Source: Labilibacter marinus
GTDB taxonomy: Bacteria; Bacteroidota; Bacteroidia; Bacteroidales; Marinilabiliaceae
Length of the DNA: 64,000 nucleotides
Direction: 5' to 3'
Assembly (NCBI RefSeq): GCF_001659685.2
Contig: NZ_LXYE02000020.1
Span: 1-64,000 of the forward strand
The notes under the pieces were generated by a model. That model was given only the letters and a program-made list of their open reading frames with translations. It was not told the origin of the DNA and made no database searches. Of the stretch, positions 1 to 8,833 are shown piece by piece (the first letter of the stretch is position 1; every line of letters starts with the position of its first letter). The position numbers and the translations under genes were made by a program.

Positions 1-1373
1 TCTACACCTAACCTATACCCATCAGGTAATATTTTTGTTTCATGTTCTTTAACAGGCTCTACTTTAACTCCCAGACTAACACCTTGTAAGGAGGTTAAAA
101 AAGTTCGTAACCTAAAAGAAGTTGGTCCTTTAGGCATACCTAAAATACAATCTCCACCTAAAGAAACTACTTTAAGAGAATTTTTAGTTGCTTCATTTTC
201 AATTTCATGTAATCTTGGCGCTAATAGCTGACAATGTTCGTGAGAAATGATAATCATTCCTTTACTGCCCAACGATTTAGCTTCCTTCATGAAACTATCC
301 GATTTAGCGATAATATCGCCACCACGCATAGGAACATTAATTAAGTTTTGTGCCAAGTTTTCAAATAGATCATCCACAGTTAAAGCACTATAGTTTTCAA
401 GATCAGGCATTACGTAGTCCCCTAAATAATTAACACCTTCAAAAGCAACATAAGCATTTACTTCATTTAAAATACTCCAAACCTCGGTTCTACCATATGG
501 TATTAAACCATACATAGCCACAGGAATTCCTTCTTTTTCTTCCTCTGGCATATTTTCGGCATAAGCAATATACTCATCTTTTAAGCGCTTACACATATCA
601 TATGCTTTATCATCTCCCCACATAGGTAAAAATTGCATATGCCAATGCAATGGCTCCAATCCAAGATTAATTGCCCCATTTTTCTTTCTATAATTCCAAA
701 GTTCTAAGAATTCTTTTCTAGCTATAGATGATTTATACATTACATCTTTAAACTTGGCTAGAGCTATATCATGATCTAGATGAAGAGAATCAGCAATTTC
801 AAGAAAAGTACTCTTGAGTTGTTGAGCCAGGTGCTTGAAAGAACCATCCGCAGAATAAACAGGTAATTCAATATGGTGATGATCAATACCAAACTCTTGC
901 TTCACATCCTCAAATGATAAACCAATACTCTCACAATAAGCACTTGAGCTAACCAACACATCTGGAATAGGAATAAGATTATCAATTAATGCCCCTTTCA
1001 TTGAATTGATAAAACTACACCTTGGCGCTGTTAAACTCCCTTTATTGTTTAGGTCGATTATTTTAGAATGCGATGCAAGTAAGCTACTAAACATCTCAAG
1101 ATTTAGCGGTACACAATCTAATGCCCATGCAAACTCAGAAGGCACTAAAAGTGAAGTAGCCATTACTTTAGTATCAGGTTTAAAGGAATCGCGAAGTAAG
1201 GTCGTACGACGAGTGATTAAACTTTTAGTAGCTCTCAACTTAATTGGAGAAGCGCTACTTAAAGTATCACCACTTTGAGCAGAGTCTTTATAAAATCCTC
1301 GAAAGGCCTCATAAGAGCCATTTCGTTTTTCTGCTTTTAATAAACCATTAGTTAAATTGTGTGTTTTGTTCAT
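1..1373 (-). CDS. 2-hydroxyacyl-CoA dehydratase family protein (partial)
   Basis: The reading frame opens at an ATG at 1373 and runs off the left edge of the window, so 457 codons are visible and the C-terminus is missing. Three cysteines in family-typical settings are seen: LDCVPLNL, SSAYCESIG and GGDCILGMP. They fit the ligands of the [4Fe-4S] cluster in HgdB/HgdC, FldB/FldC and BcrB/BcrC-type subunits. Family members remove water from 2-hydroxyacyl-CoA, or reduce aryl-CoA, after one-electron activation by an ASKHA-type activase. No activase gene lies in the window, so the substrate cannot be named. Such oxygen-sensitive enzymes suggest anaerobic or microaerobic metabolism. The family call is firm and the reaction is inferred. 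Confidence 0.8.
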   Translation of the reverse strand, partial: MNKTHNLTNGLLKAEKRNGSYEAFRGFYKDSAQSGDTLSSASPIKLRATKSLITRRTTLLRDSFKPDTKVMATSLLVPSEFAWALDCVPLNLEMFSSLLASHSKIIDLNNKGSLTAPRCSFINSMKGALIDNLIPIPDVLVSSSAYCESIGLSFEDVKQEFGIDHHHIELPVYSADGSFKHLAQQLKSTFLEIADSLHLDHDIALAKFKDVMYKSSIARKEFLELWNYRKKNGAINLGLEPLHWHMQFLPMWGDDKAYDMCKRLKDEYIAYAENMPEEEKEGIPVAMYGLIPYGRTEVWSILNEVNAYVAFEGVNYLGDYVMPDLENYSALTVDDLFENLAQNLINVPMRGGDIIAKSDSFMKEAKSLGSKGMIIISHEHCQLLAPRLHEIENEATKNSLKVVSLGGDCILGMPKGPTSFRLRTFLTSLQGVSLGVKVEPVKEHETKILPDGYRLGV

Positions 1374-1674
1374 TTGGTTTTTGTTAAGAATCGATTATTG
1401 AAAATGTGTTGATTGATTCTTATTACAAGTTACTGCCCAAATGAAAAAAATGTTATAAAAATAGCGTGACAAAAGCGTGACAAACATATTCAGCTATATA
1501 TCTGCACATTACAACCCCATCAGTATGTAAATATTAATGTACGAACTTACCATATCACAAAAAATACCCCCGTATAATTAAGTATTCTTTACCCTTAAAT
1601 AGGTTCAAAAAAGCATTTCTTATAACAGAAGATATATTTTGAAGGAAAATTTATCAAGGAATGAAGACAATAAT
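1374..1674. other. Intergenic region with tandem GCGTGACAAA
   Basis: No gene is seen. The 10-mer GCGTGACAAA occurs twice, at 1464-1473 and 1475-1484, an 11-bp period that is about one helix turn. It lies about 90 bp upstream of the dehydratase start on the minus strand, where a regulator could bind. A clear TAnnTTTG box was not found. Confidence 0.4.
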
Positions 1675-3027
1675 TTAAAGCTTTTCTACGAATTCATTAA
1701 AGTCGATTCCAGAGAAATTACCAGAGCTCATAAATAGTAAATTGGTATTTTTCCAGTCTTGTTTTAGCAACTCAGCCTGTAATAATTTAGTGTCTGAAAA
1801 CACCTTTACATTGGAAGTTCCAAAAGCACTAAAAACCATATCTTCAGAAATAGGTTCCAATTTTTTATGCTCAACTACACTCGGGTTAAAATAAACGTAT
1901 GCAACATCCGCATCTTTCATAGAATTTTTATACTGAGGTAGAAAATCTTTATTTAAACTACTAAAAGTATGCAACTCCATACAAGCCACTAATTTCCTTT
2001 CGGGATATTGCTTATTTACAGCACTTACTGTTGCACTTAACTTTGATGGAGAGTGGGCAAAATCTAGAAACGAAGCAAATGTTTCGACTTCTTTAAGGGT
2101 TTGCAACCTTTTAGCCGCTCCCTTAAAATTAGAAATACATCTTAAAAATTCATCATCGCTTATACCCAACTCAGCACAAACAATACGAGCACCATTTAAA
2201 TTTTGCAGATTGTGCGCTCCAAAAATAGACAGTTTAAATTTTTCACCATTAAATGAAACTTCAGACTTACCATCTTTCACTACTGATGGCATTTCATCGT
2301 AGGCTAAACTTGTTATATCTGCTCTTAACTCTTTATTAATGTTTTGAAGTTCTTCATCCAATAAATACCAAATTAGCGTACCATTAGTATTCATTGAGTC
2401 AGCAAATATTTTAAACTGCTCAACATAATTTTCCCATGTAGGAAATACATTAATATGATCCCAAGCAACTCCTGTCAACAATGCTACATCTGGTTTATAC
2501 CAATGAAATTTTGGTCGCAAATCAATTGGCGATGACAAATATTCATCTCCCTCGAAAATAGCAATAGGTGCATCGTGAGACAATTTGACCATAGTTTCAA
2601 AGCCCTCTATTTGAGCCCCAACCATATAATCGAAATTATAATCCATTTCTTTTAACACGTGCATAACCATAGAGGTGATAGTCGTTTTACCATGACTACC
2701 TCCAATAACTACTCTTTTTTTATCCTTACATTGTTCATATAAATATTCAGGATAAGAGAACACTTTTAATCCTAACTCTTGTGCTTTTAATAACTCAGGA
2801 TTATCCTTACGGGCGTGCATACCAAGAATAATTACATCAATGCTATCATTAATTTTCTCAGGATACCATCCAAACTCATTAGGTAATAAACCATGTTTTA
2901 AAAGTCTAGATCGAGAAGGATCAAAAATCTCATCATCCGAACCGGTAACTTTATATCCTTTTTGATGCAACGCAATGGCTAAATTATGCATTGCTGCTCC
3001 TCCTATCGCAATAAAATGAATGTGCAT
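1675..3027 (-). CDS. mpl: UDP-N-acetylmuramate:L-alanyl-gamma-D-glutamyl-meso-diaminopimelate ligase
   Basis: Mpl joins the recycled murein tripeptide to UDP-MurNAc in the cytoplasm, bypassing MurC, MurD and MurE. The 450-residue length is normal for the family. The N-terminus is a Rossmann-like UDP-binding domain (FIAIGGAAMHNLA, residues 5-17). The ATP P-loop of Mur ligases is GGSHGKTT at 109-116, followed by the central domain with EGDEY and the C-terminal ligase domain. MurC is the closest alternative, but the HxHFIAIGG start and the length favour Mpl. The start codon lies close to a divergently transcribed DUF3810 gene, so the two share a short promoter region. Confidence 0.92.
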   Translation of the reverse strand: MHIHFIAIGGAAMHNLAIALHQKGYKVTGSDDEIFDPSRSRLLKHGLLPNEFGWYPEKINDSIDVIILGMHARKDNPELLKAQELGLKVFSYPEYLYEQCKDKKRVVIGGSHGKTTITSMVMHVLKEMDYNFDYMVGAQIEGFETMVKLSHDAPIAIFEGDEYLSSPIDLRPKFHWYKPDVALLTGVAWDHINVFPTWENYVEQFKIFADSMNTNGTLIWYLLDEELQNINKELRADITSLAYDEMPSVVKDGKSEVSFNGEKFKLSIFGAHNLQNLNGARIVCAELGISDDEFLRCISNFKGAAKRLQTLKEVETFASFLDFAHSPSKLSATVSAVNKQYPERKLVACMELHTFSSLNKDFLPQYKNSMKDADVAYVYFNPSVVEHKKLEPISEDMVFSAFGTSNVKVFSDTKLLQAELLKQDWKNTNLLFMSSGNFSGIDFNEFVEKL

Positions 3028-3039
3028 GGTAATATTATC

Positions 3040-3047
3040 TATCTTTG
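3040..3047 (+). promoter_or_regulatory. Bacteroidota -7 box TATCTTTG
   Basis: The sequence matches the TAnnTTTG -7 element of Bacteroidota sigma factor ABfA promoters. It lies 31 bp upstream of the ATG at 3078. It covers the TTG at 3045, which argues against that codon as the start of the downstream gene. Confidence 0.6.
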
Positions 3048-3077
3048 TTTAACAACGAAATTAACAATTATAATAAC

Positions 3078-4127
3078 ATGCAAATAAAGGCAAAGCATAT
3101 AAAATCTATATCTCCGTTTATTCTGTTGGCCGTTACCATTCTGTTACAATATATATTTAACGCAAACAACAACTTAACGGAACGATATTATTCCACTGGT
3201 ATATATCCCATTATAGCTTCAACACTATCCTTTTTATCATCTAAAGTTGGGTTCTCAATAGGCGACTTATTTTATCTTTTCTTAATCGTATTTTTTTTAG
3301 TTGGTATTATCTTACTTTTTATTAAAAAGATACGAATACTCACTTTCTTACTTAGATTCTTTCAGACAATTTGTATTGTATATGCTAGCTTTTACTTTTT
3401 TTGGGGGTTTAATTACTACCGAGAATCTGCACATGCAAGGTTAAGTGTAAACAAAACTGAGGCTAACGATTCAACATTTATAAAAACTTTTGAATATATT
3501 ATTAATAAAACCAATGAGAGTTATTCTCCAACAGCGCATTTTAACTTTGATACCCTAGATTCAACTCTTGAAGCATCTTACCAAAACAATGCCGAATTTC
3601 TTCAACTAAAGTATCCATCAGGAACACGACGAATTAAAAACATCAGCTTTAGTGATTTTTTTGCAAAAGCTACTATACTTGGGTATTACGGCCCTTTCTT
3701 TAACGAAACTCACATCAATAAACATTTAACTAAGTGGGATATTCCGGTGGTTAGCGCTCATGAAAAGTCTCACCAGTTTGGTATTACAAGCGAAGCCGAA
3801 GCTGGGTTTTATGGGTGGTTTGTATGTGTACATAGCAATGATCAGTTTATTGAATATAGTGGTTGGTTATATGCCTTGGATTATTTTATATATCAATCGA
3901 AAGATTTAAGCAATAGAAAAAAATGGATTCAGAAAATTCGTCCGGAGATAATAGCAGACATTAAAGCCCAAAATAAACATTGGCGGCAATGGAGAAATGC
4001 TAGCATTGACAAAGCTGCTAGCAAAGTCAACGATGCGTATCTAAAAACGAATAATGTTGAGAAAGGAATTCAGGATTACAATGGCGTGGTTCAATTAATT
4101 GTTGATTATTTATCCATGACCTCATAG
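3078..4127 (+). CDS. DUF3810 family membrane protein, zinc-metalloprotease-like
   Basis: The product has 349 residues with about three N-terminal membrane segments, then a soluble domain. It carries HEKSH (residues 228-232), an HExxH zinc motif, followed by EAEAGFYGW, which could supply the third glutamate ligand. DUF3810 proteins are common in Bacteroidota and resemble gluzincin peptidases; no substrate is known. The ATG at 3078 is chosen because an upstream TTG lies inside the -7 promoter box. The gene is divergent from mpl, and a role in the cell envelope is inference. Confidence 0.78.
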   Translation: MQIKAKHIKSISPFILLAVTILLQYIFNANNNLTERYYSTGIYPIIASTLSFLSSKVGFSIGDLFYLFLIVFFLVGIILLFIKKIRILTFLLRFFQTICIVYASFYFFWGFNYYRESAHARLSVNKTEANDSTFIKTFEYIINKTNESYSPTAHFNFDTLDSTLEASYQNNAEFLQLKYPSGTRRIKNISFSDFFAKATILGYYGPFFNETHINKHLTKWDIPVVSAHEKSHQFGITSEAEAGFYGWFVCVHSNDQFIEYSGWLYALDYFIYQSKDLSNRKKWIQKIRPEIIADIKAQNKHWRQWRNASIDKAASKVNDAYLKTNNVEKGIQDYNGVVQLIVDYLSMTS

Positions 4128-4484
4128 TTTACAGGAACTACTAGATCTGAGATATTTTCTAATCAAGACTTTAATTCCTTCAAAAAACACCTGCCGAAGT
4201 AATAGTATTAATAATCTTTTAAACGTTTAAAAGAAATAAAAAAATACTCTACGAGACCTTGTTATAAAACAAACTCGGTTGATACTTTGGGGTATTTTAG
4301 GGCAATCTCTATTATATTAATTCATTATTTATCACTGAATAGTTACTTAACCTTAATATAGAGCGTTTTAAAATTTCTCAATTGCAAAAAAGAATTACCT
4401 TTGCAGCGATTTTCAATTAATTCGGATCATAGGGGTAATAAACCAATTAATAGAAAGTTTAACACCCGTAATTTTTTTTAAAAG
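4128..4484. other. Intergenic region upstream of transketolase
   Basis: No gene is seen. It contains a perfect 18-bp palindrome, CTTTTAAACGTTTAAAAG, at 4216-4233, and the transketolase promoter near its right end. No convincing terminator for the upstream gene was found. Confidence 0.5.
4396..4403 (+). promoter_or_regulatory. Bacteroidota -7 box TACCTTTG for transketolase
   Basis: This is an exact TAnnTTTG match 82 bp upstream of the transketolase ATG. The implied transcript would have a leader of about 75 nt. Confidence 0.65.
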
Positions 4485-6509
4485 ATGAGTAACGTAACTG
4501 TGAACAGAGCAGCCGATAACATTAGGTTATTGTCAGCTGCCATGGTAGAACAAGCAAAATCAGGTCACCCAGGAGGTGCAATGGGCGGTGCCGATTTTAT
4601 TAACATTCTTTATTCTGAATACCTAAACTATGATCCAAAGGATAGAAATTGGGTAAATAGAGACCGTTTCTTTTTAGATCCAGGTCACATGTCGCCAATG
4701 TTGTATGCGCAGTTAGCATTAACTGGAGCGTATACGATGGAAGAGGTTGCTAACTTCCGCCAATGGGGAAGTCCAACACCTGGTCACCCTGAGGTTGACT
4801 TTGAAAGAGGTGTGGAAAATACGTCTGGTCCATTAGGACAAGGCCATACAATGGCTGTTGGTGCTGCTATTGCAGAAAAATTCTTAACCGAGCGTTTCGG
4901 AAACTGGATGACTCACAACATCTATACTTTTATTTCAGATGGTGGTGTTCAGGAAGAGATTTCTCAAGGGGCTGGTCGTATTGCAGGATACTTAGGTTTA
5001 AATAACCTAGTAATGTTCTACGATTCAAACGACATTCAATTATCTACAAAAACAGATGCTGTAACTACAGAAGATACAGCTAAAAAATATGAGGCTTGGG
5101 GATGGTCAGTAATGACTATTGATGGTAACAATGCTGACGAAATTCGTAAAGCAATGGATGCTGCACAAGCTGAAACTGAAAAACCATTCCTTATTATTGG
5201 TAAAACAATTATGGGTAAGGGAGCTGTTAAGGCAGATGGTTCTTCATTCGAAAAAATGGTTTCAACGCATGGTCAGCCTTTATCTGCTGCCGGAGCTTGT
5301 TTCGATAGCACAATCAAAAACTTAGGTGGAGATGCTAAAAATCCATTTGTAGTATTTGATGATGTGGCTGAACTTTATGCTACAGCTCAAGCTAAGAAAG
5401 CGGAGTATGTGGCGGCCAAAAGAGCTGAACAAGCTGAATGGGAAAAAGCCAATCCTGAATTAGCAGCTAAGTTTGTTAAATTCTTTTCTGGAGATGCTCC
5501 AGAACTAGACTATAGCGCTATTGAGCAAAAAGCTGGTGCTGCAACGCGTGCTGCTTCTGCAACTGTATTGGGTGTATTTGCTGAGCAAGTGGAAAACATG
5601 ATTGTTTCTTCTGCCGATTTAGCTAACTCTGATAAAACAGATGGTTTCTTAAAGAAAACCAAAGCGTTTGAAAAAGGTGATTTCTCTGGTCAATTCTTAC
5701 AATCGGGAGTGGCTGAGTTGACCATGGCTTCAATTGCTAACGGTATGGCATTACATGGTGGTGTTATTGCAGTAGTAGGTACTTTCTTTGTATTCTCTGA
5801 TTACATGAAACCTGCTGCTCGTATTGCTGCTTTGCAACAATTACCTGTTAAATATGTATGGACACATGATGCTTTCCGAGTAGGAGAGGATGGCCCTACG
5901 CACCAGCCAATTGAGCAAGAAGCACAAATTCGTTTGATGGAGAAGTTGAAAAACCATGATGGAGATAACTCTATGTTGGTACTTCGTCCTGCTGATGTTG
6001 AAGAAACAACTGTAGCTTGGGAAATGGCATTGAAAAATACCAAAACTCCTTCTGCATTAATCTTATCTCGTCAGAATATTAAGAACTTACCAGGAAGTAA
6101 CTACACACAAGCTTTACAAGCTAAAAAAGGTGCTTACATTGTTGAAAAGGATGAGAATCCTGATGTAGTTCTTTTAGCCAGTGGTTCTGAAGTAGCTACT
6201 TTAGTTGATGGTGCTGCTAAATTAAGAGCTGAAAAAGGATTAAAGATTCAGATTGTTTCAGTAATTTCTGAAGGTGTATTCCGTAATCAGGATGAAGCTT
6301 ACCAAACTGAAGTTTTGCCAACAGACCTTCCTCGTTTTGGTATGACTGCTGGTTTACCTGTAACCCTTGAAGGTTTAGTAGGTGCTAACGGTTCTGTTTG
6401 GGGATTAGATCACTTTGGTTATTCTGGACACTACTCTGTGTTAGATGAAAAATTCGGTTTTACAGGCGAAAACGTATTCAATCAAGTTGTTGAAATGCTT
6501 AAGCTATAG
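4485..6509 (+). CDS. tkt: Transketolase
   Basis: Transketolase moves two-carbon ketol units between sugar phosphates in the non-oxidative pentose phosphate pathway, using thiamine diphosphate and a divalent metal. The 674 residues cover a full-length enzyme: the N-terminal TPP domain opens with RLLSAAMVEQAKSGHPGGAMG, the TPP/metal motif is SDGGVQEEISQGAG with FYDSND, the pyrimidine-binding domain carries GTFFVFSDYMKPA, and the donor-site region is THDAFRVGEDGPTHQP. The ATG has no Shine-Dalgarno sequence, as usual in this phylum. The gene is monocistronic, with its own promoter and a strong terminator. Confidence 0.95.
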   Translation: MSNVTVNRAADNIRLLSAAMVEQAKSGHPGGAMGGADFINILYSEYLNYDPKDRNWVNRDRFFLDPGHMSPMLYAQLALTGAYTMEEVANFRQWGSPTPGHPEVDFERGVENTSGPLGQGHTMAVGAAIAEKFLTERFGNWMTHNIYTFISDGGVQEEISQGAGRIAGYLGLNNLVMFYDSNDIQLSTKTDAVTTEDTAKKYEAWGWSVMTIDGNNADEIRKAMDAAQAETEKPFLIIGKTIMGKGAVKADGSSFEKMVSTHGQPLSAAGACFDSTIKNLGGDAKNPFVVFDDVAELYATAQAKKAEYVAAKRAEQAEWEKANPELAAKFVKFFSGDAPELDYSAIEQKAGAATRAASATVLGVFAEQVENMIVSSADLANSDKTDGFLKKTKAFEKGDFSGQFLQSGVAELTMASIANGMALHGGVIAVVGTFFVFSDYMKPAARIAALQQLPVKYVWTHDAFRVGEDGPTHQPIEQEAQIRLMEKLKNHDGDNSMLVLRPADVEETTVAWEMALKNTKTPSALILSRQNIKNLPGSNYTQALQAKKGAYIVEKDENPDVVLLASGSEVATLVDGAAKLRAEKGLKIQIVSVISEGVFRNQDEAYQTEVLPTDLPRFGMTAGLPVTLEGLVGANGSVWGLDHFGYSGHYSVLDEKFGFTGENVFNQVVEMLKL

Positions 6510-6559
6510 CAAATAGTTACATATTGAAAGTTCCTTAGGTGCTTTCATTATCATATAAG

Positions 6560-6591
6560 AAAAGCAAGCTCAAAAATGGGCTTGCTTTTTT
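6560..6591 (+). terminator. Rho-independent terminator of transketolase
   Basis: AAGCAAGC (6562-6569) pairs with GCTTGCTT (6580-6587), and a T run follows. It lies about 50 bp after the transketolase stop codon. Confidence 0.85.
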
Positions 6592-6862
6592 GTTTGTATT
6601 AAACGGACGGAAATAATAAATATTTGCTCACTTGCCGCACGTATCGTTAAATATGGTAATTACCTAAATAATGGAACGCGTTAGGTGAGTGACAAGAAGT
6701 AATATTTTTGCTAAATATTTATATGATAGGTAGGATATAATGCTATTTTAGTAGGCGTTAAATGGTGGTAGTACTAGCTATAACCGCAATGCGAAATTTA
6801 GTATATAGAATAGTTGCCAACAATTAAACACAATAGCTAAAACAAGTTAATATCTAAGAAAA
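6592..6862. other. Non-coding stretch with a repeat-family copy and one cassette arm
   Basis: No gene is seen. The region 6631-6690 resembles the structured repeat at 8695-8788: CACGT followed by GGTAATT and then GGAACGCGT. It includes the palindrome GGTAATTACC (6655-6664). GTTGCCAACA at 6813-6822 is the left arm of an inverted pair around the next gene. Confidence 0.45.
6813..6822. repeat. Left arm of inverted repeat GTTGCCAACA
   Basis: The exact reverse complement, TGTTGGCAAC, occurs at 7669-7678. The two arms bracket a single orphan gene tightly, as in a one-gene cassette. Confidence 0.5.
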
Positions 6863-7663
6863 TTGAAAACAATAACCAATCCTAAACAAACAGCTACCCT
6901 GATGTTGCTTTTTATTACTTCGAATTTAATTGGTCAGGTGATTCGGATTGATACTATACATAACTCAGAAAACTTCAAATTATTAGACATTGTAAAATAT
7001 AAAGGAAGTTGTAGAATGCAAATATCTGATTCTGATACAACATTTATGTATGGTAATTGGCTGTATTATGATTTCAAAATTGATAGTTTAAAGAAATCAG
7101 AAACGTATATATGTCGCGATATGGTTTCCTACAAGCCTGAATTTATTTTAATTGAAATCAATTATTTTTTCAGAAACAGTTGGAGTGGAAGAGCTTATAA
7201 TATGTTTTTCTATTTTGATAAAAAACTAAAAGGAAAACAAAAGGGAATTATTCTTTTAAATGATTTTGATCAAAAACGGAAGATTTGTTCATATTTAGAC
7301 AAAGAAGACATATTTCATTTAATAAATATATTAAACGACAATATGGTATTAAATCATGAAAACGATTACCCTTATTTTAATGAGGATTATATATGCACTA
7401 TGTCTACATATAATAGAAAAATTAAAGTTATAGTTGACGATAATAATGCAAGGTATGCAAACTCATATATGGTTTATGATTATCAATATGGATTAGGTAG
7501 AAATGCATATGAAGAATTTAATAAAATTGGATTTAGCCTGACTGAAAAAACTAAAATGGACAATTATGAATTATTTATGACTAAAAATGAGAAGTTTGTA
7601 AAGAAAAACAAGTTATTATCTGAAATAATAGAGAGATATTTAAATGAGGATGATTATAGATAA
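6863..7663 (+). CDS. Orphan secreted protein, function unknown
   Basis: I do not recognise the family. The frame opens at a TTG and encodes 266 residues. The N-terminus has a positively charged start, a hydrophobic stretch (TLMLLFITSNLIG) and a likely cleavage site after GQ, so export across the inner membrane is likely. The rest is rich in Tyr, Asn, Asp and Lys, with no membrane segment or known motif. An internal ATG at codon 14 would shorten the signal peptide but keep its core, so the start is uncertain. The gene stands alone between inverted 10-bp repeats and is more AT-rich than the transketolase gene next door, which suggests acquisition. Confidence 0.65.
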   Translation: MKTITNPKQTATLMLLFITSNLIGQVIRIDTIHNSENFKLLDIVKYKGSCRMQISDSDTTFMYGNWLYYDFKIDSLKKSETYICRDMVSYKPEFILIEINYFFRNSWSGRAYNMFFYFDKKLKGKQKGIILLNDFDQKRKICSYLDKEDIFHLINILNDNMVLNHENDYPYFNEDYICTMSTYNRKIKVIVDDNNARYANSYMVYDYQYGLGRNAYEEFNKIGFSLTEKTKMDNYELFMTKNEKFVKKNKLLSEIIERYLNEDDYR

Positions 7664-8093
7664 ATAACTGTTGGCAACAAATTGGAATAAACAATGTGGG
7701 GCGGCGGTGATTTGGGAGTGAATTATGGCGAAACAAGTTCCGCCAATGCTTTTCATTCCATTTGGACCGCAAATCTACAAATACAATAACAAGCTTTGGC
7801 TCGGTAGGATTTCGGAAGTGGATTTAGATTTTATCTCCACACTGTTCATCCAAGCGGCCGTTAGACAAAATACAGTAAGACATATTAATGTCGGGTAAAT
7901 GTCAGGTAATTGTAGTTGGATTATACTGGACTAAATTAAGATATTTGTGAAAAAATAATTACATGACAATAAGGCATTTTATAAAAGACACAAGGTTACA
8001 AAAAAGGCATGACTCAAGTAGAGCTCGCTGGATTTGAAATGATAGGTTCAGTTAAGGGCCTAACACCCCATACTCTTTACAAGCAGCGTCCGA
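7664..8093. other. Non-coding accessory remnant
   Basis: TGTTGGCAAC at 7669-7678 is the right arm of the inverted repeat around the preceding gene. The stretch 7690-7870 is richer in G and C than its surroundings (GGGGCGGCGG near 7696 and AAGCGGCCGTTAG near 7852) and carries no open frame. It looks like a decayed mobile or cassette segment. The GNAT gene begins right after it. Confidence 0.4.
7669..7678. repeat. Right arm of inverted repeat TGTTGGCAAC
   Basis: It is the exact reverse complement of 6813-6822 and lies 5 bp after the stop codon of the orphan gene. Confidence 0.5.
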
Positions 8094-8621
8094 ATGAAAG
8101 TTATAAGACTAAAGCAAATTTCAGATAATTATTTTCAGAAAGCCTGGGAGCTTTATGAAGATGCTTTTCCTTTTGAAGAGCGAAGACTATTAGATGATCA
8201 ATCGGATGTCTTACAAAATGAGAACTATCATTTTGATGTATTTATTGATAATAACCAATTTGCTGGATTTATATTATGGTGGGAATTTGATACACATAGA
8301 TATATAGATCACTTGGCTACTACTGTAGAACAAAGAAATAAAGGAATCGGAAGGTTAATTCTGAATAATTTTATTGATAGTGATGATAAGTCGATTATAC
8401 TGGAGGTTGAACTACCTACATCCAATATTAATGAACGTAGAATAAGTTTTTATGAAAGAGTAGGGTTTAAACTGAATCAACATCATTATGAAATACCTCC
8501 TGTAAAGGAAGACCAATCTCCGTTACAATTATTATTAATGTCCTATCCTAATTTTATATCCGAAAAAGAGGTTGATTTGTTTGTTGAAAAATATCACCCA
8601 GTTATTTTTAGGAAAAAATAA
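8094..8621 (+). CDS. GNAT family N-acetyltransferase
   Basis: The product has 175 residues with the acetyl-CoA-binding core of GNAT enzymes: the strand ending HLATTVEQRNKGIGRLIL contains the Q/RxxGxG/A-type pyrophosphate loop (RNKGIG), followed by an EVELP strand and RRISFYERVGF near the C-terminal half. The acceptor substrate cannot be told from the sequence. The start ATG fits the usual N-terminus of the family (MKVIRLKQIS). It stands alone in an accessory region after a decayed segment. Confidence 0.85.
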   Translation: MKVIRLKQISDNYFQKAWELYEDAFPFEERRLLDDQSDVLQNENYHFDVFIDNNQFAGFILWWEFDTHRYIDHLATTVEQRNKGIGRLILNNFIDSDDKSIILEVELPTSNINERRISFYERVGFKLNQHHYEIPPVKEDQSPLQLLLMSYPNFISEKEVDLFVEKYHPVIFRKK

Positions 8622-8694
8622 AATAACAAATAAAGCCTAGCAGCAATAAAATAAAGTTCATATAATGTCAGTATAAATTGCAGACTTTCTTTTT

Positions 8695-8788
8695 AAATAC
8701 CCCCAGCTACCACACGTGTCCCCTCCGTGTGGTAATTGATTTAAAAGAAGGAACGCGTGCGTACACGCGCACCAGCCTGAGGGTATTT
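8695..8788. repeat. Structured repeat with nested hairpins
   Basis: The outer arms AAATACCC (8695-8702) and GGGTATTT (8781-8788) are complementary. Inside are TACCACAC (8708-8715) pairing with GTGTGGTA (8727-8734), and the palindrome CGCGTGCGTACACGCG (8754-8769). Parts recur at 6631-6690 and 10949-10975, which indicates a dispersed repeat family, not a plain terminator. Confidence 0.6.
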
Positions 8789-8833
8789 ATAATCATCCGA
8801 TAAATGATATAAACCAGAAGTTAAAATCAGCCA

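Noticed and set aside
1006-1278. Plus-strand frame of 90 codons
   Set aside because: It is the shadow of the dehydratase gene, whose frame runs off the window edge.
3045-3077. Upstream TTG start for the DUF3810 gene
   Set aside because: The codon lies in the TATCTTTG promoter box, so it would not be in the transcript.
7690-7870. Integron attC site near AAGCGGCCGTTAG
   Set aside because: One core-like word is present, but no paired sites or integrase could be identified, so it is kept only as a possible remnant.
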